The notes: generated by a model from the letters alone, not told the origin. Counted from the stretch's first letter, positions 1 to 11,597 are shown. The stretch: DNA of 64,000 bases from Phragmites australis (GCF_958298935.1 NC_084931.1:19061334-19125333); one strand, 5' to 3'. Translations and numbers: made by a program.

Positions 1-930
1 GTCATTCCTAAACTAATGGATAAACTGAAGTTGTTAATAGAATATTATCTAAAATTCTTAGAGCTGTGTTGAAAAAGAATTTAAAAATATAGGGAGAATG
101 TTTATCTCATATTGAGTTTGCTTATAATCGTTCACTATATTCTACTACAAAGATGTGCCCTTTTCAAATCGTTTCTAGTTTTTACCTCGTGCTCCAATTG
201 ATTTATTACCTATTCCATCTTTGGAGAAAGTAAATTTTATAATGTTAAGCAACGTGATGAATTGATATTAAAAATACATAAGATAACTAAGGAGAATATA
301 GAGCGTATGAATGCTAGGTATAAATTTGTCAATGATTAGGGAAGGAAACATGTTACTTTTGAACCTAATGATCTTGTTTAGTTGCATCTGAGAAATGATA
401 GATTCCCTGATTTGAGAAAATCTAAATGGATGCCTTGAGCTGATGGTCCTTTTAAAGATATTAAGAAGATTAATGTAATGCATACAAGCTTGAGTTGTCT
501 GCAGATTTTGAAGTTAGTCCTACATTTAATATTACAGATTTAAAGACACTTTGGAAGAAAAGATGAGTTACCGTCCAGAACGACTTCAATTAAGAAGGGG
601 AGGATGATGGGAACATCACTATTGCGGATACGGACATTACAAGTAATCATCCAGAATCGGTTGTTATACCATTGCAATATCTTATAACACGAGCTCATGC
701 ACGTTTATTAAATCATAAAGTGAGCTCGTTTCTCTATATTCATAACCATACTTATGAGGATGATATGCTATAAAAAATTCTTGTGATGTTTTGTTACGCA
801 AAAATATGAGAGAAGATAGCTTAAATCGAATCCTTATCAGAGACCGTCAGGAGCCTGCCGGAAGCTTGTTGGACTTTAAATTTAGTTCCTACTCGTTCTC
901 CACATAGTTTAGTTGTGATGCTTAACTAAT
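1..930 (+). mobile_element. Ty3/gypsy remnant: integrase C-terminus and downstream region
   Basis: Translating the + strand in shifting frames gives the C-terminal part of a plant gypsy integrase: an 'EFAYNRS'-like segment near 110-140, a stretch around 'KITKENIERMNARYK' at 270-330, then 'FEPNDLV' and 'LRNDRFPDLRKSKWMPR'. Several in-frame stops (for example near 69-93 and at 378) and frame changes show it is dead. After 640 a second recognisable stretch, 'LITRAHARLLNHKVSSFL', follows; a close relative is found on the minus strand at 25337-25594. The element enters the window already truncated, and neither LTR was identified. Confidence 0.75.
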
Positions 931-2140
931 GTTATACACTTCCATGACAGCTGCATATATAGTAGAGTTGATAGCGCAAAAAAAAAAAATCAATTTTAAA
1001 CTCATGATGCCGTGTTCCACACACATCTATGCCGTATATGCCGAATTACAATTGATTAATCCGTTTTTTTCTGACTTCAAAATTAGTATATCGTGTATAA
1101 AAATCGTTAGCACCATGATGCGGATGATTTGATGTGCTTACCTTACCGCCTCATATAATCTCGCAGAATATGTGCATTGTCTGTGGGGAATATGATTACT
1201 TTACCAGATTCATATACTATACGGCGACACTGTTCGAGATTATGTTTATTCATTTTTGGTAAGTGTTTGCAATCACAAGAAATGCTTCTAATGATTAGAA
1301 ATAGCACATTCGAGGGAAAATTATATATTGATGAAAGCAACTTATGATTCTGCTGCGTTATGGTGCGTACACCTTATCAATTTAATTAAGGCGAAGAATA
1401 AGGACAACCCTAATCTAAACCAGCGAGCCAGATACGCTCTTAGTGGCTACCTCGATTAATTTATTTCTTGCTTCTTAAATAATCATAAATTTTATATATT
1501 TTTTCAGAGCACAGGAAGAGAAACAATCGCTTGATCAAGAAATCCAGCACTGTGTACTTCTCTTCTTCGGCGACCCAGAAACTAATTTACCAGCTTGAAT
1601 CAAAAGCTAACAGCCGTTCATTTTATGTCTTTAACTACTTTCCAAGATAAGGTGAGATGCGGAGTAAGTCGCAGTTATATTACAGAGATAATTCAATAAT
1701 TAAGCTTAAGTTGGAATTGACTGGCGAGCCAACTTGTTAATCAAAATGTCTCTTATCTGTTGCCATATCAATGAGTGATTATTCTATTTCTTTGTTTTCA
1801 TCTATCATTAGTTGGAAGAGCTAGTGGGGAGGAGGATTAGATAAACATATCTTCTCAAACACCACTTCAACCATTCTAAGAGAAGGTCTATAAAAGCAGC
1901 CATCGGTTAAATTATTCAGATGCAATCGTCTTGTCCTTATTTTTCTTTTCGACCTATTAAAATGGATTGCCTTAGACATTCATTTTAAGAAGATGCACCT
2001 TTAGTGACGTTCAAAACCGTCAGAAAGAGGACGAAAACAGTTACGAATGATTTTTCTGATGATTGAACATAAGGCAATATCCACCTATAGCCACAAGGTA
2101 CATTGTTTTTTATCTGATGGTTATCTTAACACTATTACAG
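931..2140. other. AT-rich intergenic stretch, nothing recognised
   Basis: No open frame with recognisable protein character, no RNA gene and no clear repeat structure were seen. Short open frames here are low-complexity and have no coding-like composition. It probably consists of decayed transposon sequence. Confidence 0.4.
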
Positions 2141-2153
2141 AAACTCTTAATAG

Positions 2154-2197
2154 TGCCGGCTCCAAAATCTAATTCACTGTCAGTTTTGGAGCCGGCA
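2154..2197. repeat. CACTA-like hairpin 1 (14-bp arms)
   Basis: Perfect inverted repeat: TGCCGGCTCCAAAA at 2154-2167 and its reverse complement at 2184-2197, with a 16-base loop. Motifs of the 'AGTGCCGGCTC' type in inverted pairs are typical of the subterminal repeats of grass CACTA (En/Spm) elements. The complete element borders were not found, so this is a fragment or a small non-autonomous copy. Confidence 0.6.
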
Positions 2198-2262
2198 GTA
2201 GGTAACGAGCAATGGTAGTTTCTGATTATTACTGTTGGTCCAGAAATCAGCAATGAAGGGTT

Positions 2263-2297
2263 ATCACTACCGGCTGAAGGTTTCAGCCGGTAGTGAT
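2263..2297. repeat. CACTA-like hairpin 2 (16-bp arms)
   Basis: Near-palindrome with perfect 16-bp arms, ATCACTACCGGCTGAA at 2263-2278 and its complement at 2282-2297, around a 3-base loop. The arm contains CACTACCGGC, so each arm reads like a CACTA terminus facing the other. It lies 65 bp from hairpin 1 and shares the CCGGCT core, so both probably belong to one CACTA-derived unit. Confidence 0.6.
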
Positions 2298-2299
2298 TG

Positions 2300-3440
2300 T
2301 CGGTCTGATTCAATATGTTTGTGGTTGAAAAAAACAAAAAAAATATTTTTTTTACAACAAGAGGTATCCGATCGACTACTGCTCACCCGTCCTCGACTAG
2401 AAGCTCGAGTATCGATCACTGCTCACTCGCTATTTTTTCACGTGAGTTCCAGGACTCAAACTCACGACCTTGATCAGAAGCTCTGCGCGCGCGAACTCCC
2501 TAACCATCTCACCTCTCATTCGTTCTTGAGTACAATAGCAAAATCAATCCTTTTGACATCTTATAAATTTCTTGTGAAATAGATGACCTACTCCTTATTC
2601 ATTTAACGCTCCTCAAAAACGTACAAACAGAAGCATAAACTTTAGAGACACCAAGCGAGAAAGAATGTTCCAAAGCAATATGACTCCACGGATGGAATAT
2701 GAACTATAGGCTCTATTCAAGACCATTCTATATGTCTTTATGCACAAAAGCTTAAAACTTGAATGAATAACAAAGCAAAAAGGCAGTCACCGAAAGAAGC
2801 AACTCTCTAAATTAATAGTCTAGAGGCAAGGGGATTCAAGACCCTCTCAAATACATGAGTATATGAACATTTATGTCTCTAGCAACAAAAAAAATAACTT
2901 CCTAAGGATGAAAAATTGCAACTCAAAGGCAAAAAAACGAAAATCAACAAGAAAATCATAACCCAAAAAAAAACTTGTAAACTTGCAAGAAAACTAATAG
3001 AGAGAGACTAGAAGGAGGGGAATTCAAGCATATGCAAAAATATAAATTTCATTACTTAAAGAGGTTAGTCCTATTTTAGATATATTATAAGAATTTTTCT
3101 CTTAAAAACTCTCACCTATTACATAGGCTAAGTACTCATCTTCTTCTACTATAAAACTCTAGCACTATACTCTCAAATAGGTGGCAAAGGGGCTCAAGTG
3201 GCTGCTTCAAACTTTCATATAGCCCTACACCTCTATTTAAAGACTTAGGAAACTTGACTCCTATACTTTCTAGCTTGTTACCAAAATACTCATCTTTTGT
3301 AGTACACTTCTACCTAACATCGAGGGTATTTTGATCCATTTCTTGCTCCGTCCATCGAACGGCCGCGACGTCTTCACAACTTAGCTTCGCCTCGATGTAA
3401 GCTTTGCGATGGTTTCATATACTCCTCCAATCCTCTCACA
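2300..3440. other. Intergenic stretch, no gene seen
   Basis: Low-complexity AT-rich DNA with A-runs (for example 2886-2896 and 2966-2974). No coding signature was found on either strand. The right part may already belong to the non-coding downstream region of the minus-strand copia element whose coding part starts at 5367. Confidence 0.35.
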
Positions 3441-3454
3441 TTTTTTAGGCCCAA

Positions 3455-3870
3455 TCGTGAAACCCTCTATACGCTTCTCAAAGCGTGACTCACCACTTGT
3501 TTACACCTTAAGCAAGCGCTCTGATATTGACACGTGTACTCCGTCTTGCGACCCTGATCGTCGGCAAGTCTCTCCCACTCCTGATCCTTCGGGCTGCCTT
3601 GTCACTTGTATCGGCATCCCTTTCTCTTAACTTTGTCAACACGCTGTCTTCATCCTCCGTTTCACGCTTTGCTTGACCTCCACGTGTACAGCTAGGATCA
3701 CTCTTGACTCCGCCCGGCCTCCTTGATCGTCCGACACCAAGCACCCGCTTAGCCCTGATCACCTGTCGTCGACCGCAAGTTGCATCCGTCATCTGCACAC
3801 TATGAGACAAAAAAACATATTTCTCCAACTCCAACTCCAGATAGTCTATAATCAAAATGCTCAAACCAAG
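3455..3870. repeat. Dispersed repeat, copy A (related to 7983-8100)
   Basis: GC-richer block whose first part, from 'gtgaaaccctctatacgctt' through 'gcgctctgatattgacacgt', is repeated with moderate divergence and in the same orientation at 7983-8100. The two copies flank the copia coding region, one on each side. They may be remnants of that element's LTR or leader, but no TG/CA borders or target-site duplication could be fixed. Confidence 0.6.
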
Positions 3871-5366
3871 CTCAAGCAATCCAAAACTTGATAAACTAAA
3901 TTGACAACCTTATTAACCACTCATCACATATAAACCAAGGCACATTTCAACTTGTTTTCTCAATCGCCCCATTGATGAGTGCAATGGCAACACCTCAAAG
4001 CATAAAGATTTTGGTTTGAAGAAGATATACTCATTCAAGTGACCAAAAACTGAAGAAATAGCAAAACAAAAAAAAAACATGCCACTTGGTATAAAAAGGT
4101 TGTATAAGGACTAAGAGAGGCAAAGACAATCTAAAAACCTCAGAAGAGCAATAAAACTCAAAAACACAAAATAAAATGCTTCCCCTTGATGAATGCATAT
4201 TTTTCATTTATGCAAGATTTTTATTTGATTTGGTGCAAATTTTTCATTTCTCCCCTTTTTCATTCATTTCTCCCCCATTGGCAATGCAAACATTAAGGAT
4301 AAAACATTATGCAGTGCATGAATATGCAATCCTAATGAGTTTTTACAAGTATACCACAAAGTATTTGCAAAACCTAGAAACATCAAAGGGCTATGGAAAG
4401 TAGAAGATGAAGCTCACAAATGCACAAAGCCTCAAAAAGAAACTGTGACACAAGGACATGAAGCTGTACAAGCTAAATCCAAAGAATTAGTTAGTGCATT
4501 TAATTTCATATAGTCAAATTATATTCAAAGCGACCACCACATAAGCATCCACTTGTGTCGACGCAATACAAGCATTAAGAACTAGCTAACTTCAATCTCA
4601 AACTAGGAAAATAAGCATTCATGACAGTAGGCTTTGCAAACACTCATATATGAAATCAAGACTTAGTTAGATCAAGTGATTTAAAACAAAATTGAGTAAT
4701 TAGACACATTTCTTTCATTTTTATCCTCAAGTTGCCTCTTATACAAGCAAAGTGTCGCGCGACTAGGTACGATAAACACCTTGAGGCTTCAAGACAACCG
4801 TATTGGATCACATTTTAGCATAAGATACTTGATTTCACATTATTATTCACATTTTCACAAAGAATCGAGTTTTCATATGATCAAATCAAGTAGTGTCTTT
4901 GCGATACAAGGAACACATGTTCCCCTAAGGTTTTATCATGAGCTAAAAAATTGATAAAGATAAAAAATATAGTGTAATATTCCCCAATCTACTGACTTGA
5001 ACCAAGAAGGCTAGAGTAAGATATTCATCAAACTAGCTTTAACACAAGCATTGACTAAGCAAAAACAATTATGAACATGGTGATCAAGAATATAGCATTT
5101 CATAATCTACATGATTCATAAAATTATCAAATTTATCTTAAGGAAAGCTAGCTTGTTTGAAATGTTTCATGTCAAAACATCAAGAAGAGCCTAAGATTAA
5201 AAGTTTGCTCCGCACAACTACTCAACTTAGTCCAAATTCAAGTCTAGCAATTGAAAATGTTAAAGACATGCAAGCCAAAGCTTAACTACTACGATTATCT
5301 TACATAATGCGGTGTAATACAAATGCAACAAAAGTAAGATAGAGTATATACAAAGATAACTCCCCC
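3871..5366 (-). other. Non-coding downstream region of the copia element
   Basis: AT-rich with no coding frame. On the minus strand it follows the RNase H stop directly and contains G-rich purine stretches (around 4250-4275 and at 5360-5366 read on the minus strand), as is common downstream of pol in SIRE/Opie-type copia elements. The 3' LTR border was not resolved. Confidence 0.4.
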
Positions 5367-5702
5367 TCACACAATGTCATAGGGATAGCACACACCAAGC
5401 TCTCCCCTCAAATAAGCAAATCTAGTAGCATCTAGAGGCTTGGTGAAGATGTCGGCTAGCTGGAGTTGGGTATCAATGTATTTTAAGTCTATATCCCCCT
5501 TCTCATTGTGATCTCTCAGAAAGTGGATGTGTTTGGTTTTAGAGTGCTGGATTGGATTATTGGCTAAGCTTATGTTACTGGTGTTATTACACAAAAGTGG
5601 CACACTCCTGAAATCTAACTCAAAGTCCCTCAAGGTAGCAACCATCTACAAAATCTTTGAGTAACAACTAGTGCCAACTACATATTCAGCTTCAGCAGTA
5701 GA
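5367..5702 (-). pseudogene. copia RNase H, C-terminal part of pol
   Basis: Contains the RNase H stretch ending in 'QLADIFTKPLD', followed by a short tail and a stop at 5367. The active-site region that normally reads C-D-N reads 'LLCNNTSN' here, so the catalytic aspartate is replaced by asparagine. A stop separates it from the RT frame at about 5646. Confidence 0.8.
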
Positions 5703-6720
5703 CTGCGCAATGCTAGATTGCTTGCGAGAAGACAAACACACAAGAGAAGTACCCAAGAAATGACATGTAGTAGAAGTACTTTTTCTATCAATTCTACACC
5801 TAGCAAAATCCGCATTGAAAAAATCCAGAAGAGAAAGCGAAGAGGAAGCGGAAAACCAGAGTCCATACTCAAGAGTATACTTGAGGTATCTCAGAATGCA
5901 TTTCACCGCCTGGAGGTGAGACGTCCTCGATGAAACTTGGAAGCACGCGTAGAGGCAGACGATGAAGTGGATGTCTGGTCTTGTCGCCGTCAGGTACAGG
6001 AGGGAGTCAATCATGCTCCTAAACTCCCACTGGTCCACCGCTTCTCCATCTTCATTCGGATCAAGCACAGTCGCGATAGCTATCGGTATTGTCAAGGGCT
6101 TCGCATCACTCACGTCGAACTTCTTCAGCAACTCCTTGATATACTTCGTCTGGTGGACGAATGTACCCTGCTTGTATTGCTTGATTTGAAGTCCAAGAAA
6201 GAAGTTGAGCTCACCCATCATCGATATCTTGAACTCCTTGCTCATAGTTTCTGCAAACTTGGCCACAACTGCATGAGAAGAGCCGCAAACAATGATATCA
6301 TCCACGTAAATCTGAAAAAGTAGGAAATCTTTGCCATGCCTGAGAGTGAATAAAGTTTTATCAACCGACCTCATGACATACCCATACTCTAACAAGAAAT
6401 ACCTAAGCCTATCATACCAAGCCTTAGGTGCTTGCTTAAGCCTATACAAAACTTTCTGAAGCTTGTATACTCTATGTGGGTATTTGGTGTGCTCAAAGTC
6501 TAGAGATTGCTTAGCATAGACTTCTTCCTGTATGAAACCATTTAAGAATGCACTCTTGACATCCATTTTATACAACTTGAAACCCTGGGATACCGCAAAA
6601 ATAAGAACGATCCTAATAGCTTCTAGCCTAGCTACCCGTGCAAAAGTCTCTCCAAAGTATATCCCTTCTATTTGAGTGAAACCCTGAGCCAATAGTCTAG
6701 CCTTGTTTCTCACTATAGAC
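5646..6720 (-). pseudogene. copia reverse transcriptase, about 355 codons open
   Basis: A long open minus-strand frame carries RT landmarks in order: 'LLAQGFTQIEG', 'MDVKSAFLNG', 'LKQAPKAWYDRL', the catalytic 'IYVDDII' and 'GELNFFLGLQIKQ'. It then runs into the start of RNase H ('DRKSTS', 'STAEAEYV'). The catalytic YVDD box is intact although the element is broken elsewhere. The frame continues the polyprotein, so its first Met is not a real start. Confidence 0.85.
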
Positions 6721-7421
6721 CTATCCTCCCCCTGTTTGTTTCAGAAAACTCATTTTGTGCCTAAAAATGTGAACATTAGGGGGTGGCTCTATAAGGATCC
6801 AAACTTGGTTTCTCTTAAAAATTTTAAGCTCTTCATGCATGGTATTGACCCAATTTGAATCAAATAAAGCATGTCTAACATCATGGGGCTCAAAGGAAGC
6901 AACAGATGCAGAATCAGTAAAATGAGCATGGTGAGTGGACTTGGACCTAGTTACCCTCTCATCGAGATCGCCGATCATCATGTGTGGAGGGTCTCGCCAC
7001 TGAATATGTTGAGGAGCCTCACGCCTTTAGAGAACCTCCACTAAAACACAGCTGGTGCATGCTCGAGAGCAGTTGAAGTGGAAGTAGAGGCTGTAAGACC
7101 CTCTACTGGAGTAGAAGAAGCAGGAGCCAGCTCTGGAGCAGGTGTGATCGAGGGAAGTAGTGGATCATCCTCGTTGTCAGCAAGAGCTGGAAGGTCGCTA
7201 TCTACAAAGATGCTCTCGTTTATCTCCTAATCACCTGCACACTCAAAGACAAAACTATCACAGGCGGTTGATTCATCAAAAGTCACACCACAAGATTCCA
7301 TGATGGTGTTAGTGTCGACATTGTAAACCCTATAAGCATGACTATGAAGAGAATACCCCAAAAAAATGTCATCTGAAGAACGCGACTCAAACTTGTCAAG
7401 ATTGCCACACTTTAGGATGAA
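6721..7421 (-). pseudogene. copia RT N-terminus and integrase-RT linker
   Basis: At 6721-6981 an open minus-strand frame gives the segment before RT ('ALFDSNWVNTMHEEL', 'NQVWILIEPPPNV'). It is shifted in frame from the RT body at a G-run near 6727. 6982-7421 shows only broken, charged linker-like sequence. Confidence 0.65.
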
Positions 7422-7982
7422 TCAACTCATAAGAATGTAAAACCGACAATCGAAAACTCTCAAATGTGAAACCTTTGACTTCCTTCCAAAGCACAACTCA
7501 TAAGAAGTTAAATTCAAGATCGAGCGCAAGAAAATCTGATTTGAGATGTAGCACACTATGCTAATGGCCTCAACCCAAAACTTCCTATGAGTCCTATGCT
7601 CATCGAGCATCGTCTTAGCCATCACCAAAGTCATGTTCTTTCTTTCAACCACGTTATTCTATTGAAGAAAGCATGGGGTAGAAAAAATTGATGCTCAATG
7701 CCATGTCTAAGGCAGAAAGCATTAAAGAGATAGTTCTTGAACTCGGTGTTATTATCACTGTGAATTGTTTTCAATGCATCTAGGATTTATTTGAGCAATC
7801 TCAAAACTAAACTTCGAAAGTGTGAGAACATATTATCCTTACTTACAAGAAAGAAGACCTAAGAGTAGTGAGAGTAATCGTCAACAATAATAAGTACATA
7901 CCACTTTTCACCCACCGAACGAACCCGATAAGGAACAATAGTGTTCATATAGAGAAGTTCTCCCGGTTGTTCAGTTATCACC
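7422..7982 (-). pseudogene. copia integrase core fragment
   Basis: The minus strand encodes 'GEKWYVLIIVDDYSHYS' (about 7859-7920), the start of the integrase core with its first acidic residues. Further on (7422-7652) comes 'MVERKNMTLVMAKTML', corresponding to the region of the third catalytic residue (the Glu of the V-E-R-K/N motif). Between them the frame is shifted and interrupted. Sequence upstream of 'PGELLYMNT' is gone. Confidence 0.8.
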
Positions 7983-8112
7983 AACCGTGAAACCCTCTGT
8001 ACACTTATTAAAGCGTGACTCACCACTTGCTTATACCTTAACCAAGCGCTCTGATATCGACACATGTACTCATCTTGCGATACTGACCTCCGGTAACTTA
8101 GGGTTTTGGATA
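7983..8112. repeat. Dispersed repeat, copy B (related to 3455-3570)
   Basis: Starts abruptly after the copia integrase fragment with 'accgtgaaaccctctgtaca'. It follows copy A through 'gcgctctgatatcgacacat' and 'cttgcgatactga', then runs into a microsatellite. Direct orientation relative to copy A. Confidence 0.6.
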
Positions 8113-8120
8113 TCGGATAT

Positions 8121-8131
8121 ACATACATACA

Positions 8132-8204
<73 letters not shown>
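8121..8204. repeat. Compound microsatellite (ACAT)10 then (AT)22
   Basis: Perfect ACAT tetranucleotide repeat at 8121-8160, directly followed by perfect AT dinucleotides at 8161-8204. It separates the copia-associated repeat from a long-TIR element that starts about 20 bp later. Open frames running through it on either strand are repeat translations, not genes. Confidence 0.98.
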
Positions 8205-8207
<3 letters not shown>

Positions 8208-8224
8208 GACGCTAATTACCCTGG

Positions 8225-9111
8225 GTATGGAATAGTTATTCCATACCCCAACCCAACTGAACGAGCCAGCCCACCGACTCAACCAGCCCCTTACCACCCT
8301 AGCCACATACAAAATAAGTATGATCGTAAACATTATGTCATGTTCATAAATGTATTTTCTTATACTTGTAAATATTTTACTTTATCATTTATTTTTTTGG
8401 CAAAAGTTTAATATTTTTTGGTGAGGGAAGTTCAATACTATTGAACCATCTATACATATGTTTAAGCACATATGCTATTACAGTGGTTCATAATTAGTAA
8501 TATATGTAGTCTATATCTATAAGAACCTCGTTCTTTGTTCATAAAAACAAGTCATATGTGTTTCATACTTATCACATCATAGGAATTAACTTCATTATGT
8601 CTCACAAAGTGTTGTGTATAATAACTAATATATCTCTGTATAAAGAAGTCACTACCTTATCATAAAAAACATTTAGATATCTCATTAATAGTTCATGCAT
8701 CGTGCTATGCCACTAATTCATAATTAGTAATATCAGTAGTCTATGTCTATAAACACCTTGTTCTTTGTTCGTAAAAACATGTCATATATGTGTCTTACTT
8801 AACACAATCCAAGTATTACAAACTTCATTATGTTTCACAATGCGCTGTATATAATAACTAATATCTCTTAATATAAAAAAGTGACTACCTAAAAATAAAA
8901 AACCTTTAGATATCTAGTTAATAGTCCATACATCATGCTACCAAAAACTATTAAACTTTTTCAAAAAAAATTGATAAAGTAAACTATTTATAAGTATAAA
9001 CAAATACATTTATGAATATAACATAGTGCTTACAGTCATACTTATTTATGCGTGGGTAGTGGGGGGGACTGGTTCGTTCAGTTATGTTACAATAGAATAA
9101 CTATTTCATAC
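8225..9111. mobile_element. Long-terminal-inverted-repeat DNA element (about 0.89 kb)
   Basis: The first about 198 bp (8225-8422) reappear as an imperfect reverse complement in the last about 172 bp (8940-9111). Matching landmarks include 'gtatggaatagttattc' versus 'gtatgaaatagttattc', 'actgaacgagccag' versus 'actgaacgaaccag', and 'ttcataaatgtatt' in both arms. No transposase frame is present, so it is non-autonomous. Between the arms lies a tandem duplication (listed separately). No target-site duplication could be assigned, partly because the microsatellite abuts the left end. Confidence 0.75.
8487..8946. repeat. Two tandem copies of a 230-bp unit inside the long-TIR element
   Basis: Unit 1 begins at 8487 ('ttcataattagtaatat') and unit 2 at 8717 with the same words. 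Both then pass through 'agtctat.tctataa', 'cttgttctttgttc' or close variants, 'cttcattatgt', 'ataataactaatat' and 'tttagatatct' in the same order. The copies have diverged moderately. Confidence 0.8.
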
Positions 9112-10683
9112 TAGAAGATAATATAGTAAAGCTATATAGAGAGTGTCACCCTTCCTATTTCCAATCAATAGTTTGAAGTGAAGTTGACTCCTAAAAGTCC
9201 CAAAAGCAAAGAAAAAGCAAAGAGCATTCCAGACCAGGAAAAGGAGAAGAGCCTCCATGCCATGACAGGAGACCCATATCTTTAGTCTATCTCACTCTAA
9301 CACCTAATTACCTATGCAATTCCCTTCTTTCAGCTTAGCTAGTTAGGATTTATTTGACAGACCTTCAGTTTTAAAAAATTTTAGAGCCAGATATCTTAGC
9401 CTTAGATATCTAGGAAGCTAAGTTAAAAATACACTGAAGATGTTTAAATAAATCATTTTGTTTATATTTAAACTAAAAATAGATATTTAAATTATTTTAT
9501 ATTAACTTATAAATAATAGATCGAAGATGAAGTTAGAAGTTAAAGCCTTTGACAAACAAACACAATCTTAGTAATCAATAGTAGCTTAGCACCAAACAAG
9601 GATGCTGCGTCGTTTCGCGAGAGATCACACACGTACCCAAAAGAAGCCATGTGCACAAACAGTCCCCGGATCGCGGGAAATCTAGATCCAACAGCACCTC
9701 TCAGACGCGGCGGCGAGCAGCAGCAGCTAATCATCGGCCGAATCGTAGCACAACAAAAGGATCGCCGCCTGATTAACGAACGCCACGACACGGCTCGACA
9801 ATAGCTCGGTTTGGTCGCCGACTCGCCACAGAGAATCACGTCTAATCTTCCCCACCACGGTCAGAAAAATATCTGGCTGGAGTTACTCGTTTTTTCAGCC
9901 ACCCCACGTGTGCCGGCTCAAGTAAATGGTGGGACCGGACCGGTGCACACAGGGTCACGTAGCTGGAAACAAATTTTATAAAACTTTTTATAAAATAATC
10001 TCGTGCGACTCTGATCCAACCATATATTTTCTGATTCAACAATTAGATTGAAAAGAAAATATAAAAAAAGACATATAATAAGGAATAAGATTCTTTATAA
10101 AACCTAGACGTACGTTCAGAATTTGCGTTCCATGTAGCTACGGAGCCACACATCCCGGAGGTGCCAGCGATGCATTGGCGGTGGCCATGTTAGCTAAGGA
10201 AGATTCAAATGCTTATCCAGCTATGAACTTCTGTTTAAAATTTTAAAACCTTTTGTTCAACTTTTATCCCGAGATTCCTTTCAATATATCTCGTACTTCC
10301 TTTGATATCTTGATATCTCACATTTTATAATATTTTCCTTGTAGTTTTTTATGGTAAAAAAGTTGTGTTGACCAAACGGCAATTGCAGAAGAGATAAAAG
10401 CACTAACGGAAGAAATGGCAAAAGATAGATACACCGTTTTTGGATGGAAGAGAAAAAAATATGGTTGGGCCGGAAAGTCCAGAAGGATAGATTGACCATA
10501 TTATATATGTGAAGTACAATATGTAGTAGATATTGTACTTCACATATTTTTTACCGTCCATCGCCTGCCTAGCCAAAGTGAGGCAAGTTGGAGAAAATGC
10601 ACGAAGAGTAAAATAAAGGCAGCCTAGGAAATTGTGTGTCTTATCATGCTTGTTGTGATCCGGAAAACAATAACACATACATA
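9112..10683. other. Intergenic region upstream of the PP2C gene
   Basis: No gene is supported. 9590-9990 is GC-rich in an otherwise AT-rich setting and contains a CACGTG core in 'ccccacgtgtgcc' near 9903, but no transcript structure can be argued. 10500-10550 carries a short self-complementary stretch around 'gtgaagtacaatatg'. The rest is AT-rich with transposon-like texture. Confidence 0.4.
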
Positions 10684-10875
10684 TTCCCTCCAGTCATAGA
10701 TACAAACTGTTTTAGATAACTCATAATATTTAATACATAGTTTTGACTAATATTTTCCATTAGAAGATATTTATAAATTCATTATATTTATAATATTTTG
10801 AAAATATTTTTAAGATAAATTTATATATAGGATTTTTAGATTTCTAAAATGACATGTGCTTATAATCGGATGGAG
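10684..10875. mobile_element. Stowaway-like MITE
   Basis: The left end 'TTCCCTCCAGTCATA' after a TA dinucleotide pairs imperfectly with the right end, which read in reverse is 'CTCCATCCGATTATA'. The CTCCCTCC-type terminus, a size near 190 bp and AT-rich insides fit grass Stowaway MITEs. A TA is present on the left only, so the target-site duplication is not confirmed. Confidence 0.6.
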
Positions 10876-10881
10876 TCAAGC

Positions 10882-11202
10882 ATGTTTGTTTGGATTTTAC
10901 TTTTGATTTTTTTTTTTTTTTAAAAAGTTGTGCTTTTGATTTTTTTGAAAAATTATTTTTGAATTTTGGTTTATAACAAATTTTTAGCTTCTCCCACTCC
11001 AAAAGTAAAAAAAAAGTTACTCTTAGCTAGTTTTTTAGTTTATTTTGTCAGAAATAGACTTTTGATTTTTCAAAAATCACTTTTTAACGATCTCATTTGT
11101 TTAGACTCCTGATAGTAAAAAAAATTTAAAACATCAACAATCTCATTTATTTAGTCGTCTGATAATTAAAAAATCAAAAATAGAAGTCTAAATAAATAAT
11201 CT
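10882..11202. mobile_element. MITE-like inverted-repeat element, T-rich to A-rich
   Basis: The left end 'tgtttgtttggattttac' followed by 'ttttgattttt' is mirrored by the right end 'aaaaatcaaaaatagaagtc' then 'taaataaata'. The body is AT-rich with two further 'actcc' and 'cccactcc' islands and has no coding capacity. Family and target site were not determined. Confidence 0.5.
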
Positions 11203-11597
11203 CCAGGCTTAGTTTGAAACACGGGAATTTCACGTCCAAACATGAGTCCAACCAATATATTGGTCTCGCCGTTTCCCACTTGAGGCTACAAGCCCTACAG
11301 CAAAAGGTAGCGCATCCCTGCACATTCCAGAACGGGACCTCTCCAATGCTACGGAGGACTTATCCACATCACCAAAAAGCAGAAGGAATATGCAGAGTCC
11401 CCGAGGGCCTGTCCGTCATAAACCACACGAACGAACGCGCCTTGCTCCGTAGGAACGAAGAATGTTGCTGTGCAAGCGACGGCCGGCTTCCTGACTCACC
11501 CGGTCGGCCTAGCTAAGCCGAGCTTCCCCTGCACCTACGGCTCTTCCTCCCACCTCTCCCGGTCGGCCTAGCTAAGCCGAGCTTCCCCTGCACCTAC

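Larger units (their letters stand above)
5367..7982 (-). mobile_element. Ty1/copia element, SIRE/Opie type, decayed pol
   Basis: The minus strand reads integrase, then reverse transcriptase, then RNase H, from right to left. This is the copia order, with integrase before reverse transcriptase. Stops and frameshifts separate the segments. Gag, protease and the first part of integrase are missing: integrase homology stops abruptly at about 7982, where the dispersed repeat copy B begins. The lineage call rests on the general look of the RT/RNase H proteins and the G-rich tract just after the pol stop, and is an inference. Confidence 0.85.

Noticed and set aside
8106..8411. Open frames of about 100 codons on both strands around 8.1-8.3 kb
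   Set aside because: They run through (ACAT)n(AT)n and give Tyr/Ile/His repeats; no coding signal outside the microsatellite.
9540..10042. GC-rich block with two minus-strand frames, considered as a gene start
   Set aside because: Peptides have no motif and contain many Cys/Arg/Ser from GC-rich reading; no exon-intron structure could be extended.
11214..11516. 100-codon + frame upstream of PP2C
   Set aside because: No recognisable motif, starts in transposon-like sequence and ends in a duplicated promoter segment; no splice context supports it.
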